Shown piece after piece: positions 55,248-64,000 of a DNA stretch of 64,000 nt. The stretch is from Ailurus styani. Lineage: Eukaryota > Chordata > Mammalia > Carnivora > Ailuridae. Position 1 is the first letter of the stretch. Each line of letters begins with the position of its first letter. Position numbers and translations under genes: made by a program. The DNA lies in the NCBI GenBank assembly GCA_002007465.1, contig LNAC01000340.1, positions 1,830,126 through 1,894,125 of the forward strand. The letters are read 5' to 3'. The notes beneath the pieces were generated by a model. It was not told where the DNA came from and searched no databases. It saw only the letters and a program-made list of their open reading frames with translations.

Positions 55248-55675
55248 TGTACCACCAACAACAACCAACCCCAATCATTACCAACATCACTGCTGGTACC
55301 ACCATCAACTCCACAACCACCTCCATCACCTCCACCATCACCTCCATCATCACCCCCATCATGTCCACCGTCACCACGATCACCACCATCACCTCCACCA
55401 TCACCTCCACCAACACCACCATCACCTCCACCATAACCTCCACCATCTCCACCATCACCTCCACCAACACCACCATCACCTCCACCATAACTTCCATCAT
55501 CACCATCACCTCCACAATCACCACCATTACCTCCATCACCACCCTCTCACCTCCATCATCATACCATCACCTCCACCATCACCTCCACCATCACCACCAT
55601 CACCTCTACCATCACCACCATCACACTATCACTTCCCACCATCCCCACCACTGCCACTAGTATAACCATCATCAC
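55248..55675 (+). repeat. CAC/ATC-type minisatellite, about 430 bp
   Basis: Degenerate tandem units of 'accatcacctcc' and 'accatcatc' words, arranged in higher units such as 'caccaacaccaccatcacct'. G is almost absent on the + strand. The His/Leu-rich, Thr/Ile-rich and (antisense) Val/Met-rich frames are translation of the repeat, not genes. Confidence 0.95.
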
Positions 55676-56479
55676 CACCACCTCTAAAACCATTCTGACC
55701 TGGCTCCACACCCATAATTACACTTGTGATATTAAAGCCTAGCTATGCCTTTAAATACAGCTAAAATAAAAAGAGGACTTTTGGTAAAGCAGAGAAAGAG
55801 CCAGGAACTCTTTTTAGCATAACATCAGCATAAATGATATAAATGCCTGACAAATGTTCTATCCACAAGTCTAAAGGCAGGAGAGGTTTAAAAAAGGAAG
55901 TTTTTATCTTCTACTCCCCATGAGAATGGAAGCCACCTGGTCAGGTGAGATAAAGCGTTCTATGCCCATGGGAAGTCAGAGGCAGAGTGAAAAAAAGGCA
56001 GAGCCCCTTCCAAATCCTCCCATGACACGTACACTGTGGGTGCAGGAAGATGGGACTTGAACATAAAATAAAGGACTCTTTTGTGCATTATCCTGGACGC
56101 TCTGAGTGTGCTTGGCTGACTAACAGGAAGAGAATTTAATAATAAACTCTGCCAGATCCAGTCTCCATCAGTAGGGTTGTAGAACTAGGGTTATATTGGG
56201 GGTCTGCCTAGGGGAAAGAGTTCTTTTGACCTTTTAAGTGGAAATTTTCCAGAAAAGCAAACTTTCACACTGCCAAGTTGGGCATCCTTTAACTGTCTTG
56301 CCTGAGTTTTAGTAGCTAAGTGATTCAACTTTGAGTACCTGGTTGTATGCTAGTTTCTGAAAGAATAGTGAAGAGAGAGAAAACCCCCACTAATGATGAG
56401 CCTCAACCAGCTACAGCTCATGGGTTCATAGCACACCACAGGAGCTCAGAAGAGCATGGAACATTTTTGTTGTAGGGAA
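55676..56479. other. Unique non-coding DNA
   Basis: Nothing recognised. Confidence 0.5.
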
Positions 56480-56610
56480 AGCTCTGTTACAGATGAGCTG
56501 CATGATCTTGAGTGAGTGATTTCATCTCTCAGATTCCTGAGAATGAGGGAATTGTCCTAAACCATCGGGATCGGGAAAACCCTTTCCAGCTTTATGCTTC
56601 TTATTGAATA
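56480..56610 (+). mobile_element. MIR SINE fragment, sense
   Basis: 'gctctgttacagatgagctg catgatcttgagtgagtgat ttcatctctcagattcctga gaatg' parallels the MIR 'ctctgccacttactagctgtgtgacc' core. Confidence 0.65.
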
Positions 56611-56764
56611 CTTCCTACCATACACTTTCTGTCTCCCTGTACTGATCATGGTCAACTTACTTGGGCAAGTCACTTGAGCATTCTTGGCTTAGTTTTCTCA
56701 TTTCAAGCCAGCAGCATATCCTGAATACGTACATACATCAAGCACTGGAGATACAAAAGTTTAT
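56611..56764. other. Unique DNA with possible L2/MIR scraps
   Basis: 'acttgggcaagtcacttgag cattcttggcttagttttct cattt' at 56660-56703 is MIR-like, possibly a second fragment. Confidence 0.45.
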
Positions 56765-57170
56765 GTGGCAGATTGCCACATCCTAATTTGTCCCCCCTCC
56801 ATGTCGTCAGGCCCTTTGCCATGCGACTTTGTGCTTCATTCTGCTCAAGAGGTAGAGTGGATTCTTCTGCCTCTTCAGTTTGGGTTTGACCTGGTAACTT
56901 GCTAAGTCCAGTAGAATACAGCAGACATGAAGGGGTGCTAGTTCCAAACCTGGCCCTATAGGGCCTTATGTTCATCTGTTTACCCTCTAGAACCTCTGCC
57001 ATTGCTATGAGAAGAGCATCCCAAAGCTAGTCTAGTCTGCTGGTCGAAAGAAAGGTGGAACAGAACAGAGCTATCTCACCAAGCCCAAGTTCTATGAGCA
57101 GCCCCCAGACAACAGCAAGCTGTATGAACTACCTAAGTGCTTATTGTTGTAGGTTATCAAGGCTTGTTAA
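56765..57170 (+). mobile_element. Ancient MaLR-type LTR, sense
   Basis: 'ttgtcccccctccatgtcgt caggccctttgccatgcgac tttgtgcttc', 'ctcaagaggtagagtggatt cttctgcc', 'gcccccagacaacagcaagc' and 'taagtgcttattgttgtagg' match the body and end of a MaLR-like LTR. The antisense 99-codon frame is a by-product. Confidence 0.68.
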
Positions 57171-57582
57171 AAAAATAAGTAAATAAATAAATAAAAATTT
57201 AGCTGATAGAAAAAAACTTCATTTAACATTTCATGAAGCCAGTATTCTCCTTTCTCAAGGGTCCAGAGAACTGCAAAACTGGGAGAAAATGGCAAGTTTT
57301 TACAGAAAATGAACAAGAAATAGAAGAATTAAAAATGAACAAGGGAAATATTTGAGTCATGTAGCAATCAAGGATTGGTCTCCTGGATGGTGTGACTTCT
57401 GGGCAAATGGAACCTTTACAGAAACATGAAACTTTAATGTTAGGTTTGGGTTTGCTGACATTTCTCAGATTCAGTAATGCCCAACTAACTAAAGAAAGGT
57501 CATTGTTGGGTTAATTAAAGATTTCAACAGGCTGTATGGTTGTTTGTTATGCAGCATGATTGTGGCAGTAACTGATCCAGTG
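57171..57582. other. Unique non-coding DNA
   Basis: A short (AAAT)n at 57176-57194; otherwise nothing recognised. Confidence 0.5.
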
Positions 57583-57601
57583 AATAAAATCTAGTCCCTT
57601 G

Positions 57602-57811
57602 GACGCCTGGGTGGCTCAGTGGGTTAAAGCCTCTGCTTTCGGCTCAGGTCATGATCTCAGGGTCCTGGGATCGAGGCCCGCATCGGGCTCCCTGCTCAGC
57701 GGGGAGCCTGCTTCCCCCTCTCTCTCTCTCTGCCTGCCTCTCTGCCTCCTTGTGATCTCTCTCCCTCTGTGAAATAAATAAATAAAAATCTTTAAAAAAA
57801 TAAAAAATAAA
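57602..57811 (+). mobile_element. Can-SINE, young, full length
   Basis: Near-consensus head 'gacgcctgggtggctcagtg ggttaaagcctctgctttcg', body and (AAATA)n/A-rich tail. A perfect 19-bp target duplication 'aataaaatctagtcccttg' lies at 57583-57601 and 57812-57830. By these marks among the youngest insertions here. Confidence 0.97.
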
Positions 57812-57831
57812 AATAAAATCTAGTCCCTTGA

Positions 57832-58010
57832 GTTCAGTGAGCTTACACTGGAGAAAACGAGACTCGTAGACACATAGATGTAATCCAGCATAAAACATGT
57901 AAGGCGAAATCTGCTGATGGAGATGTTCCAAATGCTCTGAGAACATAGTAGAAGGGTCTGTAATTCTTCTCAGAGTGTATCAGAGGAGGCTTTCCTGTAG
58001 GTAAGAGAGG
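57832..58010 (-). mobile_element. L2 LINE fragment, antisense
   Basis: 'gtgagcttacactggagaaa acgagactcgtagacacata' and 'cagaggaggctttcctgtag gtaagagagg' follow antisense L2 ('ggagcttacattctag ... aggaaggcctctctgagg'). Confidence 0.65.
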
Positions 58011-58380
58011 GAAGAAATTGTGTCTTCCTCTATCCTGTATTCCTGGCTTCAAGAAGAGGGCCTAGTATAGACTGCGTGCTTTAGTCGGTTCATCTGAATT
58101 CACCCCCATGCCCACGTCCCTTCTATGTCTTCCTCGTTGTTCCAGAAGACCAACTCCTGTGGACTGCTTCACTGAGACTTTATAGCTGGCAGGGTGAGAG
58201 CCATGGTGATCAGTGAGAGAGAGAGTAGAGAGACCATGGGTGTTTCCTCTCCATTCACACCCTATTTTGAAACCAGAATCCTCCAAAAGGTGCTTCATTT
58301 GAGCCATCTGGGTACCACATAATTCTCTTTCCTGGTGCCTCCCTACCTGGCTCAGCACTCAAATACGTTTGTTGAATGAC
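58011..58380. other. Unique DNA with sense L2 scraps at both ends
   Basis: 58018-58085 ('ttgtgtcttcctctatcctg tattcctggcttcaag') and 58330-58380 ('ggctcagcactcaaatacgt ttgttgaatgac') look like sense L2/MIR tails. The middle is unrecognised. Confidence 0.5.
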
Positions 58381-58880
58381 TCATCAACTAACACTTAATG
58401 GCCATCTACTACAATCCAGACATTTTTTTCTAGGCACTATTGATATAACTGTGAGCCAGGCAGATGAAATCCTGCCCTCCTGGGAGGACAGACAATAACA
58501 CAGTGACATAAGATAATGCAGATACAGATGTGTAATGTAAGGAAAACAAAGGAGAGGTGAGGGATTAGAGAGTCGCAGGGGCTCTGGGTTAGAAGGGAAA
58601 CCAGGGAAGGCTGCTCTGAGGTGGTGGCATTTAACCAGGGCCCCAAATACAGTGAGGCAGTGAGCATGAGAAGAGTTGGAGAAGCATATTCCTGGAAGAA
58701 GGAAGAACAAGTGCACAAGTGGAAAGGTGAAGACCTAAAGAAGAGCAGAGCCCAGTGTGGCCAAAATAAGCAAGTACAGATGATGTCAGAGGCCTCAAGG
58801 GGGACTAGACCTCAGGTCTAGTCTAATCATGGTAAGGACTTTGGATTTTATCAAAGGGCTGACTTCATATCTCAACAGGA
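58381..58880 (-). mobile_element. L2 LINE 3' region, antisense
   Basis: 'ggccatctactacaatccag', 'aaatcctgccctcctgggag gacagacaataac', 'ccagggaaggctgctctgag gtggtggcatttaaccaggg', 'gcccagtgtggcc' and 'catggtaaggactttggatt ttat' are antisense L2 in order. Confidence 0.85.
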
Positions 58881-58884
58881 TGCT

Positions 58885-59325
58885 ATTAGAGAAAAATTCT
58901 TCTGATACTTGTTAAAATGATAAGGAAGATTTATTCAAGACTGTTAAAGTAGGGGAAGGGATGGAACTCAGCTCCAAACACAAGAAGGATGAGTCAGGGT
59001 TTATAGCTGAGGAGAAGAGTGAGGGGGTCAGTGGATGGAAATCACGAAGGAGATGTCGCTAACAGGGGACTGTTGCTGACATGGCCTCTGAGGACCCTCA
59101 CTGAAGCCAGGCCGAGGACTTAGATCAGGTGGGGTAAGGGAGGAGTGGGGGGCAAGGAATTTGATCAGATATTAAGGGTGGGAGGATTCCTGCTAACTGA
59201 CTTAGCTGGATTCTTTGCTAAAACTGGGCTCAGCAGCTCAAAGACAGGGCAGCAGGCTGAGGGGAGCCTGGCTAGAGCTTGGTCAAGAAGAGACCTGGGG
59301 CTGCCACATGAAGAGTTGAATGTAG
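58885..59325 (-). mobile_element. Unnamed insert in the L2, possibly a solitary LTR
   Basis: The antisense L2 stops near 58880 and its next expected segment ('gagccagttaggaggctgtc ccagg') appears only at 59345. The 440 bp between are not L2. 'aaggaagatttattcaagac' read antisense contains AATAAA, as an LTR would. Family unknown. Confidence 0.4.
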
Positions 59326-59344
59326 GGGCAGGAGAGGAGGTGAG

Positions 59345-59380
59345 GAGCCAGTTAGGAGGCTGTCCCAGGCAATTAGGAGT
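59345..59380 (-). mobile_element. L2 continuation, antisense
   Basis: 'gccagttaggaggctgtccc aggcaattaggag' matches antisense L2 'agttaggaggctattgcagtagtccagg' and resumes the copy broken at 58880. Confidence 0.6.
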
Positions 59381-59424
59381 CCCCAGCAGGAATGACAGTG
59401 GCACGGTGAAGGTGGTGCTCAAAG

Positions 59425-59570
59425 GAATCCATAGGCATTTGAGTTGAGTCTCGAAGGACAAATAGGAATGAGCCAGACTGGGCAAGAAGGCATTGCAGGT
59501 AGAAGGAACAGAATGAGCGAAGGCTTAGAGGTGCAAGAGGAGGCGTAACGAGGTGGCCTTGTGGGGAGGT
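59425..59570 (-). mobile_element. L2 LINE fragment, antisense, second copy
   Basis: 'atttgagttgagtctcgaag gacaaataggaatgagccag', 'aaggcattgcaggtagaagg aacagaatgagcgaaggctt agagg' is again antisense L2. It repeats a part already present at 58.62 kb, so it is a separate copy. Confidence 0.75.
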
Positions 59571-59999
59571 CAGAGGCTGCCTGTGTGGATACGCAGGACT
59601 CGAATAACCTAGATCCTAAGGGAATCCCGACTGGCCCTTCCAGCCTAACAATTCTACTGGCTTTGCTCAGCATTTCAAAACTGGGCACAGGGCTTCTCGC
59701 ACTTCTGTCCTCAAAAGTCTTTCATTCTATTTAAGCTTATCAGACAGAGGGACCCTGTTTCTCTGAGAGGCCCTGCTGATGGCGCCACGTGCTGTCCAGG
59801 AAACTGCATGGCTCCCTCTCTTCTGTGGTACCTCCAGATGGTCCAGGTGGTGCCCTCGACTGGGACGGGAGGAGGGCACGGCAGAGAGATAATGCAGACT
59901 ATCACATGGAAACCTTTCAGCTCCTGTCTGGGTAAACAGCTAGCAGCCTGGTGAGAGTTTCTTTCACTGGGAAAGGACAGACCCTACCTCCAGGCCATG
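59571..59999. other. Unique non-coding DNA
   Basis: Nothing recognised. Confidence 0.5.
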
Positions 60000-60185
60000 T
60001 AAGTTCAACTCTCAGATGGAAGCTATTTACTCTCATGTGATGTAGGCAAGTGATTTAACCTCTCTATGCCTCAGTTTCTCCTCAATCAATAGGTGCAAAA
60101 ATGGTACCTACTTCATGGGACTGTTGTAGCGATTTAAGGACTTCACAATAGCTCAGGGCTCAGACTCATGCCTGCTACTCTTGTT
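60000..60185 (+). mobile_element. MIR SINE, sense
   Basis: 'ggcaagtgatttaacctctc tatgcctcagtttctcctca', 'gtgcaaaaatggtacctact tcatgggactgttgtagcga tttaagg' are MIR. Confidence 0.9.
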
Positions 60186-60214
60186 GGAACTGTGTGCTCT
60201 TCTTTCTCCTTTTA

Positions 60215-60400
60215 AATTGCTCAGGAAATATTTATTGGGCTCCTACCTCGTGCAGGCACTTTGTAGGGGCCAGAGGGGTTAGGGGTTACCAGACACAGTC
60301 TCCAGCCTTGAGAGGCATGCAAATTGGGGAAGAGTTAGTCACCATCCAGTGGGATGAGAGCTGAGATAGTGAGCAGAGGGGCCTTCAGGGGCTCATGGAA
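60215..60400 (-). mobile_element. L2 3' end, antisense
   Basis: 'caggaaatatttattgggct cctacctcgtgcaggcactt tgtaggggccagaggggtta' then 'cagtctccagccttgagagg' are antisense L2. Confidence 0.75.
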
Positions 60401-60434
60401 GAACGTGCTTGTAAGCTGAGCTCACAGAAGCCAT

Positions 60435-60915
60435 GGTCTGTGTAAAATAGAAACCTGATAATGTTACTCTGCTACTTTGTATTCTCCAGTGGCTCCCGAT
60501 TGTCCTCAGTTTTATCCAAACTCCTTAAACTGGTCTACAACCCTCTCGGATAGGATTTGCCCTCTACTGGGCCTCATGTGATGTCACAGTCTCTCCCCCA
60601 GCCCTGCCCCTCCTCATGGCACTTCTCTCACCTCCCAGAAAAAGTCCTGCTTGGTCTCATTTCCACGTGTCTGCACCCATGTCCCTCAGTCTGTCTTATT
60701 TGTCACCGAGTTCCCACCTTCAATATCACTGCCTCTGGGAAACTTCCCCCCCATTTCAGGTCTCAGCAGGTGTTCTGAGCACCTATGCTTCCCTCCTCAT
60801 GGCATTTATCACGCTATTCCATCCAATTACTTATTTTCTCCCACTATCCTTCTTCAGTGCCTCGACCACAGGGACCAGGTCTGGCTTGTTCCCTCCTGTA
60901 ACCACTGAGTGCGTG
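60435..60915 (+). mobile_element. L2 LINE 3' region, sense
   Basis: 'ctccagtggctcccgattgt cctcagttttatccaaactc cttaa', 'ccctctactgggcctcatgt', 'gcatttatcacgctattcca', 'gcctcgaccacagggaccag gtctgg' follow sense L2. The 110-codon frames here are L2-derived. Confidence 0.82.
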
Positions 60916-61439
60916 TGCTGGAGCGGAAGCCAGGTACATACAGGTTGAAAAGAATTCAGTGGGTCAGGAACTCCCACTGAAAGCAGCTACTGGTGCAGAC
61001 CCAGGTTCTCGGCATGATCTAGCCTGCTCCTTAAATACACCAACTCTTCACTTGCCTTCTTAAATATTTTCCAGATCATATAACTCAAAATAAAGCTGGA
61101 CCGTGGTGACTTCCTACCTGGAAGGAAACAATATCTTTCTCAAGAAATCCACAGATTACCAGTAGCCAGAGCCAGAGACCCATGTCATCTGCAGAAGCCT
61201 GTTCTTAGATGTGGCTGCCCCCTTTTTACAATAGAAAAAAAAAAACCAGAATGCAAGACTGTGAGGTCCTGCCCAGCCTCGGTGTGAGCTAAGCCGTGGA
61301 GCAGGGTGCAAACCCAGACCCAAACGGTAACTATGCTTCCCATTTTCACGCCTCTGTCTTGGAGCAAATGGCCATGCCCACAAGATACCCTAACCTGGGG
61401 AGGAAGCCTCACTGAGGTTATGTCCCTCTTGCCTGGCCC
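60916..61439. other. Unique non-coding DNA
   Basis: Overlapping antisense frames at 61156-61412 are unsupported. Confidence 0.5.
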
Positions 61440-62584
61440 TTTAAAATGATTTTGAGATTATTTCCCTCGATAGTTTCTTTAGAGAATGGGGGAAAGGCCC
61501 GAGAGCAAATAGAAGAGGGGCAGCAGGCTCTGGAAGTCAAATTTCTGCCATTCCTGCTCTGGGGTTCATGCAATCCCCGGAGACCTGTCGCAGATCGCAT
61601 GCATTCCAGCGAGTGTGTAATGAAAACAGCCTGGTCTCTAGATATGGGTCTGCAAGAGTGCAGGGCTCTCTCGAAAGTCAAGAGTTATGTTATTTCTCAG
61701 CCCCTCACAGAAAGTCAAATCAGGCCACCTCCGGAAAAAGTGAGGGGCCACCATGGGGGGGGGTGCCTTTCCTTTGGGCCAGATTCCCATCCCACCGAAC
61801 TCCATGTGAGATGCCCTTGGGAGTCATTCACTGTTTGGAATTTAAACATCTCATACTTTTCCGAGATGAGGAGAAAGTATTTTTTAGGTATGCCAAGAAT
61901 TAACCAGCAAGGGCATCCATTTAATTGTCTTTGAAACAGAAGCTAATGCTGTTAGCACAGGGACCACGTTCGCTGATAGCGCACGGGGAAGAAGGCCGTG
62001 GGGGGGAGGGTGCAGATTATAAAAATATGTGAGAAGAGAAGCGGCTTTGAGCAGACCTTGGACAAAAGTACTAAAATGACCATTGTTATGCTGAGTTAGT
62101 CTTTTCATTAGCGGGCAAAGAAACCTAACTTTGTCGACATTCTCGACATTCGTTATGTTGTTGGGACATCTTTGATCTCCCAAATCAGCAAGAATCCCAA
62201 AGGGAAGCTAGCCGTGTTTTTGATTATCTTTAAAGTCTAAAATTCCTTAGGTGAAATTCAGTATGAAACGCATCCATGCAACGGGGAAGGTGAGTGGCTG
62301 TGTCAACATCTGGACCCTATTAAGTCTCAGCTATTTTTGCTAGGCAGTGAACTGGAGAAACCAAATTCCTTGATAAAGCTCGAAATTTCCAGGAACTGCT
62401 TGTAAAAGGCATTTCTTCTGTCTGGTTATTTTGCATAACACACCGCACTGTGAGTTCCTGCGCAGCCAGGCCTTGGGGATAAAAGGCATTATCTGTTTGT
62501 CGAATTGTCTCTAAAGCTTTAATGCTCTGGTTCACTGTTTGGCTTTGACCTTTGCAGAACACTGTGCAATTTACAACGCCTCTC
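61440..62584. other. Repeat-free block, candidate conserved enhancer region
   Basis: Over 1.1 kb without any recognised repeat, retaining CpGs ('gcagatcgcatgcattccag', 'gttcgctgatagcgcacggg', 'tttgtcgacattctcgacat'). Short motifs resemble transcription-factor sites: 'ttgacctttgc' near 62545 (nuclear-receptor half-site) and 'gattatcttta' near 62222 (GATA-like). Frames of up to 162 codons (61446-61934) exist without a recognisable product. Enhancer role is inference. Confidence 0.3.
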
Positions 62585-62700
62585 CACATACCTCCTGCCT
62601 TTTGATCTGCACGGCAGTCCTGAGAGGGAGCAGACACACACGCTGCCCTCATTTTACAGTTGGAGAAACTGAGGCCGAAGAGAGATCCTCTGGGATCTTT
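62585..62700 (-). mobile_element. MIR SINE fragment, antisense
   Basis: 'ctgccctcattttacagttg gagaaactgaggccgaagag agatcc' is the antisense MIR core. Confidence 0.83.
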
Positions 62701-62949
62701 CTCTGCCCAAACTGATAAGACAGTGCTTCAGGGTCAGGTGATGAGCAAGTGAATCATCTGGAGATAGAGGCCGAATGATGAGTTCAGATTCTGCATGTCT
62801 AGCAGTTCTTAGATGATGCCAGTGCTGGTCCACGGACCCCACTTCAAGTAGCAAGGAGGTCAGAAGTAGATTTGGGACTCAAATTGGAGCCTTAGGGTTC
62901 CAAGGCCAAAATTATTGTATTAAATCGTGTTGCTTCTGTAGCGATTAAA
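62701..62949. other. Unique DNA
   Basis: Nothing recognised beyond possible continuation of the MIR. Confidence 0.5.
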
Positions 62950-63190
62950 GTGTAAGTCCCGGAGCCTGACTCTGTGAGCTCAAATCCCACCTCTGGCCCT
63001 TGTGAGACTTGCCATCCTTTTTAAATCTCTCTGTGCATCAATTTTACTATCTGCAAAGCAGGGATTAAATGGTACCAACACTCACAGGTTCATTTTTGAG
63101 AACTAAAGGCAGTAATGTATTAAAACAATTAAAATAGTGCCTGCAACAGAGCGGGAACGTAGTAAGTGCTAGGTAGCTTTATAAGCTTAC
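62950..63190 (+). mobile_element. MIR SINE, sense, near full length
   Basis: 'gtcccggagcctgactctgt gagctcaaatcccacctctg', 'tctctctgtgcatcaatttt actatctgcaaagcagggat' and 'tagtgcctgcaacagagcgg gaacgtagtaagtgct' are MIR from start to end. Confidence 0.93.
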
Positions 63191-63221
63191 TGAGCACGTT
63201 GCAACCAAGCCATAAGTGGGA

Positions 63222-63330
63222 AGAATCCCCCTCTGAGCCTCAGCTTGCTGATCTACAAAATGGATCAATACACGTTAACTCTGAGGGTGGTCGTGAGGAA
63301 CAAGAGAGCCAATGAATATAAATGAGTTAT
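63222..63330 (+). mobile_element. MIR SINE fragment, sense
   Basis: 'cccctctgagcctcagcttg ctgatctacaaaatggatca' and 'tctgagggtggtcgtgagga' is MIR again, just left of the L1. Confidence 0.75.
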
Positions 63331-63332
63331 GC

Positions 63333-64000
63333 GGAGAGCAGCAAGATGGCGGAGGAGTAGGAGACTGATTATCATCAGGTCCCAGGAATTCACCCAGAGA
63401 GTTATCAAACTATTCTGAACACCTACAAATTCTACCTGAGATCGAAGAGATGAAGAGCAGCAATTCTTGGAACAGAAAATTGACCCCTTTCTGGAAGGTA
63501 GGACGTGCGGAGAAGTGAATCTGCGGCGACGGGAAGATAGACCCGGGGGGAGGGGCCGGCTGCCCGCAAGGGAGCGAGCAGCAGAGCACAGACGCGGAAC
63601 TGTGAGAAGTCGGCTCCACGGAGGGACGTCGCCCCAGAGACTAAGCGGGGGGTGAAGCCCCGGCAGGGACAGTGTGGTCTCAGGACCCACGGGGACACAA
63701 AAAGACCAGGGGTGTCTGAGCGTGACCGAGCTCCCAGGTCTCAGAGAGAAGCCGGCGGGAGAGACGGAGCTGAGCTGAGGTGTCTCTCAGCTCGGGGTTA
63801 CCTTGGGCTGTGATCTGAAGCACAGCCAGGCCACTGATCTGTGAGCGGGGACCCCACGGGCGGCAGACCCGGAGAGACTCACCTTCCTCCTCCGGGAGCA
63901 GTGGCGCGGGAGCAGCTGCAGGATCTGCCGGGTTCAGAGATTCTAAACGGGGCCGCGCCAGAGACAGAGACACTTGGTCACAGGCCGGGTGAGCTCGGAG
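63333..64000 (+). mobile_element. L1 5' UTR (carnivoran type), runs off the window
   Basis: Begins 'ggagagcagcaagatggcgg aggagtaggag', then 'caggtcccaggaattcaccc', 'tctggaaggtaggacgtgcg gagaagtgaatc', 'gggacagtgtggtctcagga ccc' and 'ggtcacaggccgggtgagct cgg'. This order is that of a carnivoran L1 5' UTR. It is GC-rich and keeps many CpGs. Since L1s are usually 5'-truncated, an intact 5' end implies a long, possibly full-length copy with ORF1 and ORF2 to the right. Frames on both strands here are not host genes. Confidence 0.9.
63343..63352 (+). promoter_or_regulatory. YY1-type site at the L1 5' end
   Basis: 'aagatggcgg' lies about 10 nt inside the L1 start. In human L1 a YY1 site at the equivalent place directs correct transcription start. 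Here the role is inferred from motif and position. Confidence 0.7.

Noticed and set aside
55210..55665. His-rich 151-codon frame and companions
   Set aside because: They come from the CAC/ATC minisatellite, which is open in several frames on both strands because G is missing.
61446..61934. 162-codon + frame in the repeat-free block
   Set aside because: A second frame is open alongside and no protein family is recognisable. The block is kept as a non-coding candidate.
63265..63973. Frames of 88-141 codons on the minus strand at the right edge
   Set aside because: They are antisense to the GC-rich L1 5' UTR, which lacks stops because of composition.

Overview
This window looks like ordinary intergenic or intronic nuclear DNA of a carnivoran mammal. 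The organism call rests on tRNA-Lys-derived Can-SINEs. Six of the eleven copies found carry the 'ggctcagtgggttaaagcctctgcc' type of head (nearly intact, or split and slightly altered in one copy) followed by a CT-rich body and an (AAATA)n tail. From memory that variant is typical of Mustelidae (ferret, mink, marten, badger and otter relatives) rather than dog, bear or seal. Carnivoran-type L1 3' ends and one carnivoran-type L1 5' UTR agree with this.

I find no protein-coding gene, rRNA, functional tRNA or CRISPR array that I can support. The longest open frames lie in low-complexity DNA, cross interspersed repeats, or lack coding signals. The sequence is a mosaic of repeats: young Can-SINEs, L1 fragments of several ages, old L2 and MIR copies, MER5/MER20-type and other hAT DNA-transposon fossils, and MLT1-type (ERVL-MaLR) solitary LTRs. 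Unique DNA lies between them. Family names are assigned by eye from remembered consensus patterns, so subfamily names and edges are approximate.

Layout. 1-9 kb: a SINE cut by the window edge, MIR/L2 fossils, an antisense MLT1-type LTR, a MER5-type element split by an L1 3' end, and a SINE; 6.4-7.2 kb is repeat-free and may be conserved non-coding DNA. 9-16 kb: a 118-nt all-purine tract, MIRs, hAT fossils, and an antisense L2 at 14.5-15.2 kb. 16-26 kb: L2, L1, paired MLT1-type LTRs (one nested in a hAT element), and a SINE whose tail is tandemly duplicated. 26-31 kb: a CA/CG alternating tract, L1 and L2 fossils, and a single N flanked by a 30-bp duplication. 31.4-36.1 kb: one old L1 broken by several later L1 insertions. 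36-44 kb: a possible antisense retrocopy, L2, MIR, MER20-like and hAT elements, and two antisense SINEs. 44.7-48.4 kb: a second old L1 carrying SINEs and an unidentified insert of about 450 bp. 48-60 kb: SINEs, pyrimidine-rich DNA, a CAC/ATC-type minisatellite, MLT1-like LTRs and L2. 60-64 kb: L2, MIR, a repeat-poor block at 61.4-62.6 kb, and the start of a GC-rich L1 5' UTR with a YY1-type site that runs off the right edge.

No genes act together here. The functional candidates are the L1 promoter region at the right end and a few repeat-free blocks that could be enhancers. The most useful observations are structural: nested insertions that give relative ages, a SINE-tail duplication, a probable assembly scar, and non-B-DNA-prone tracts.
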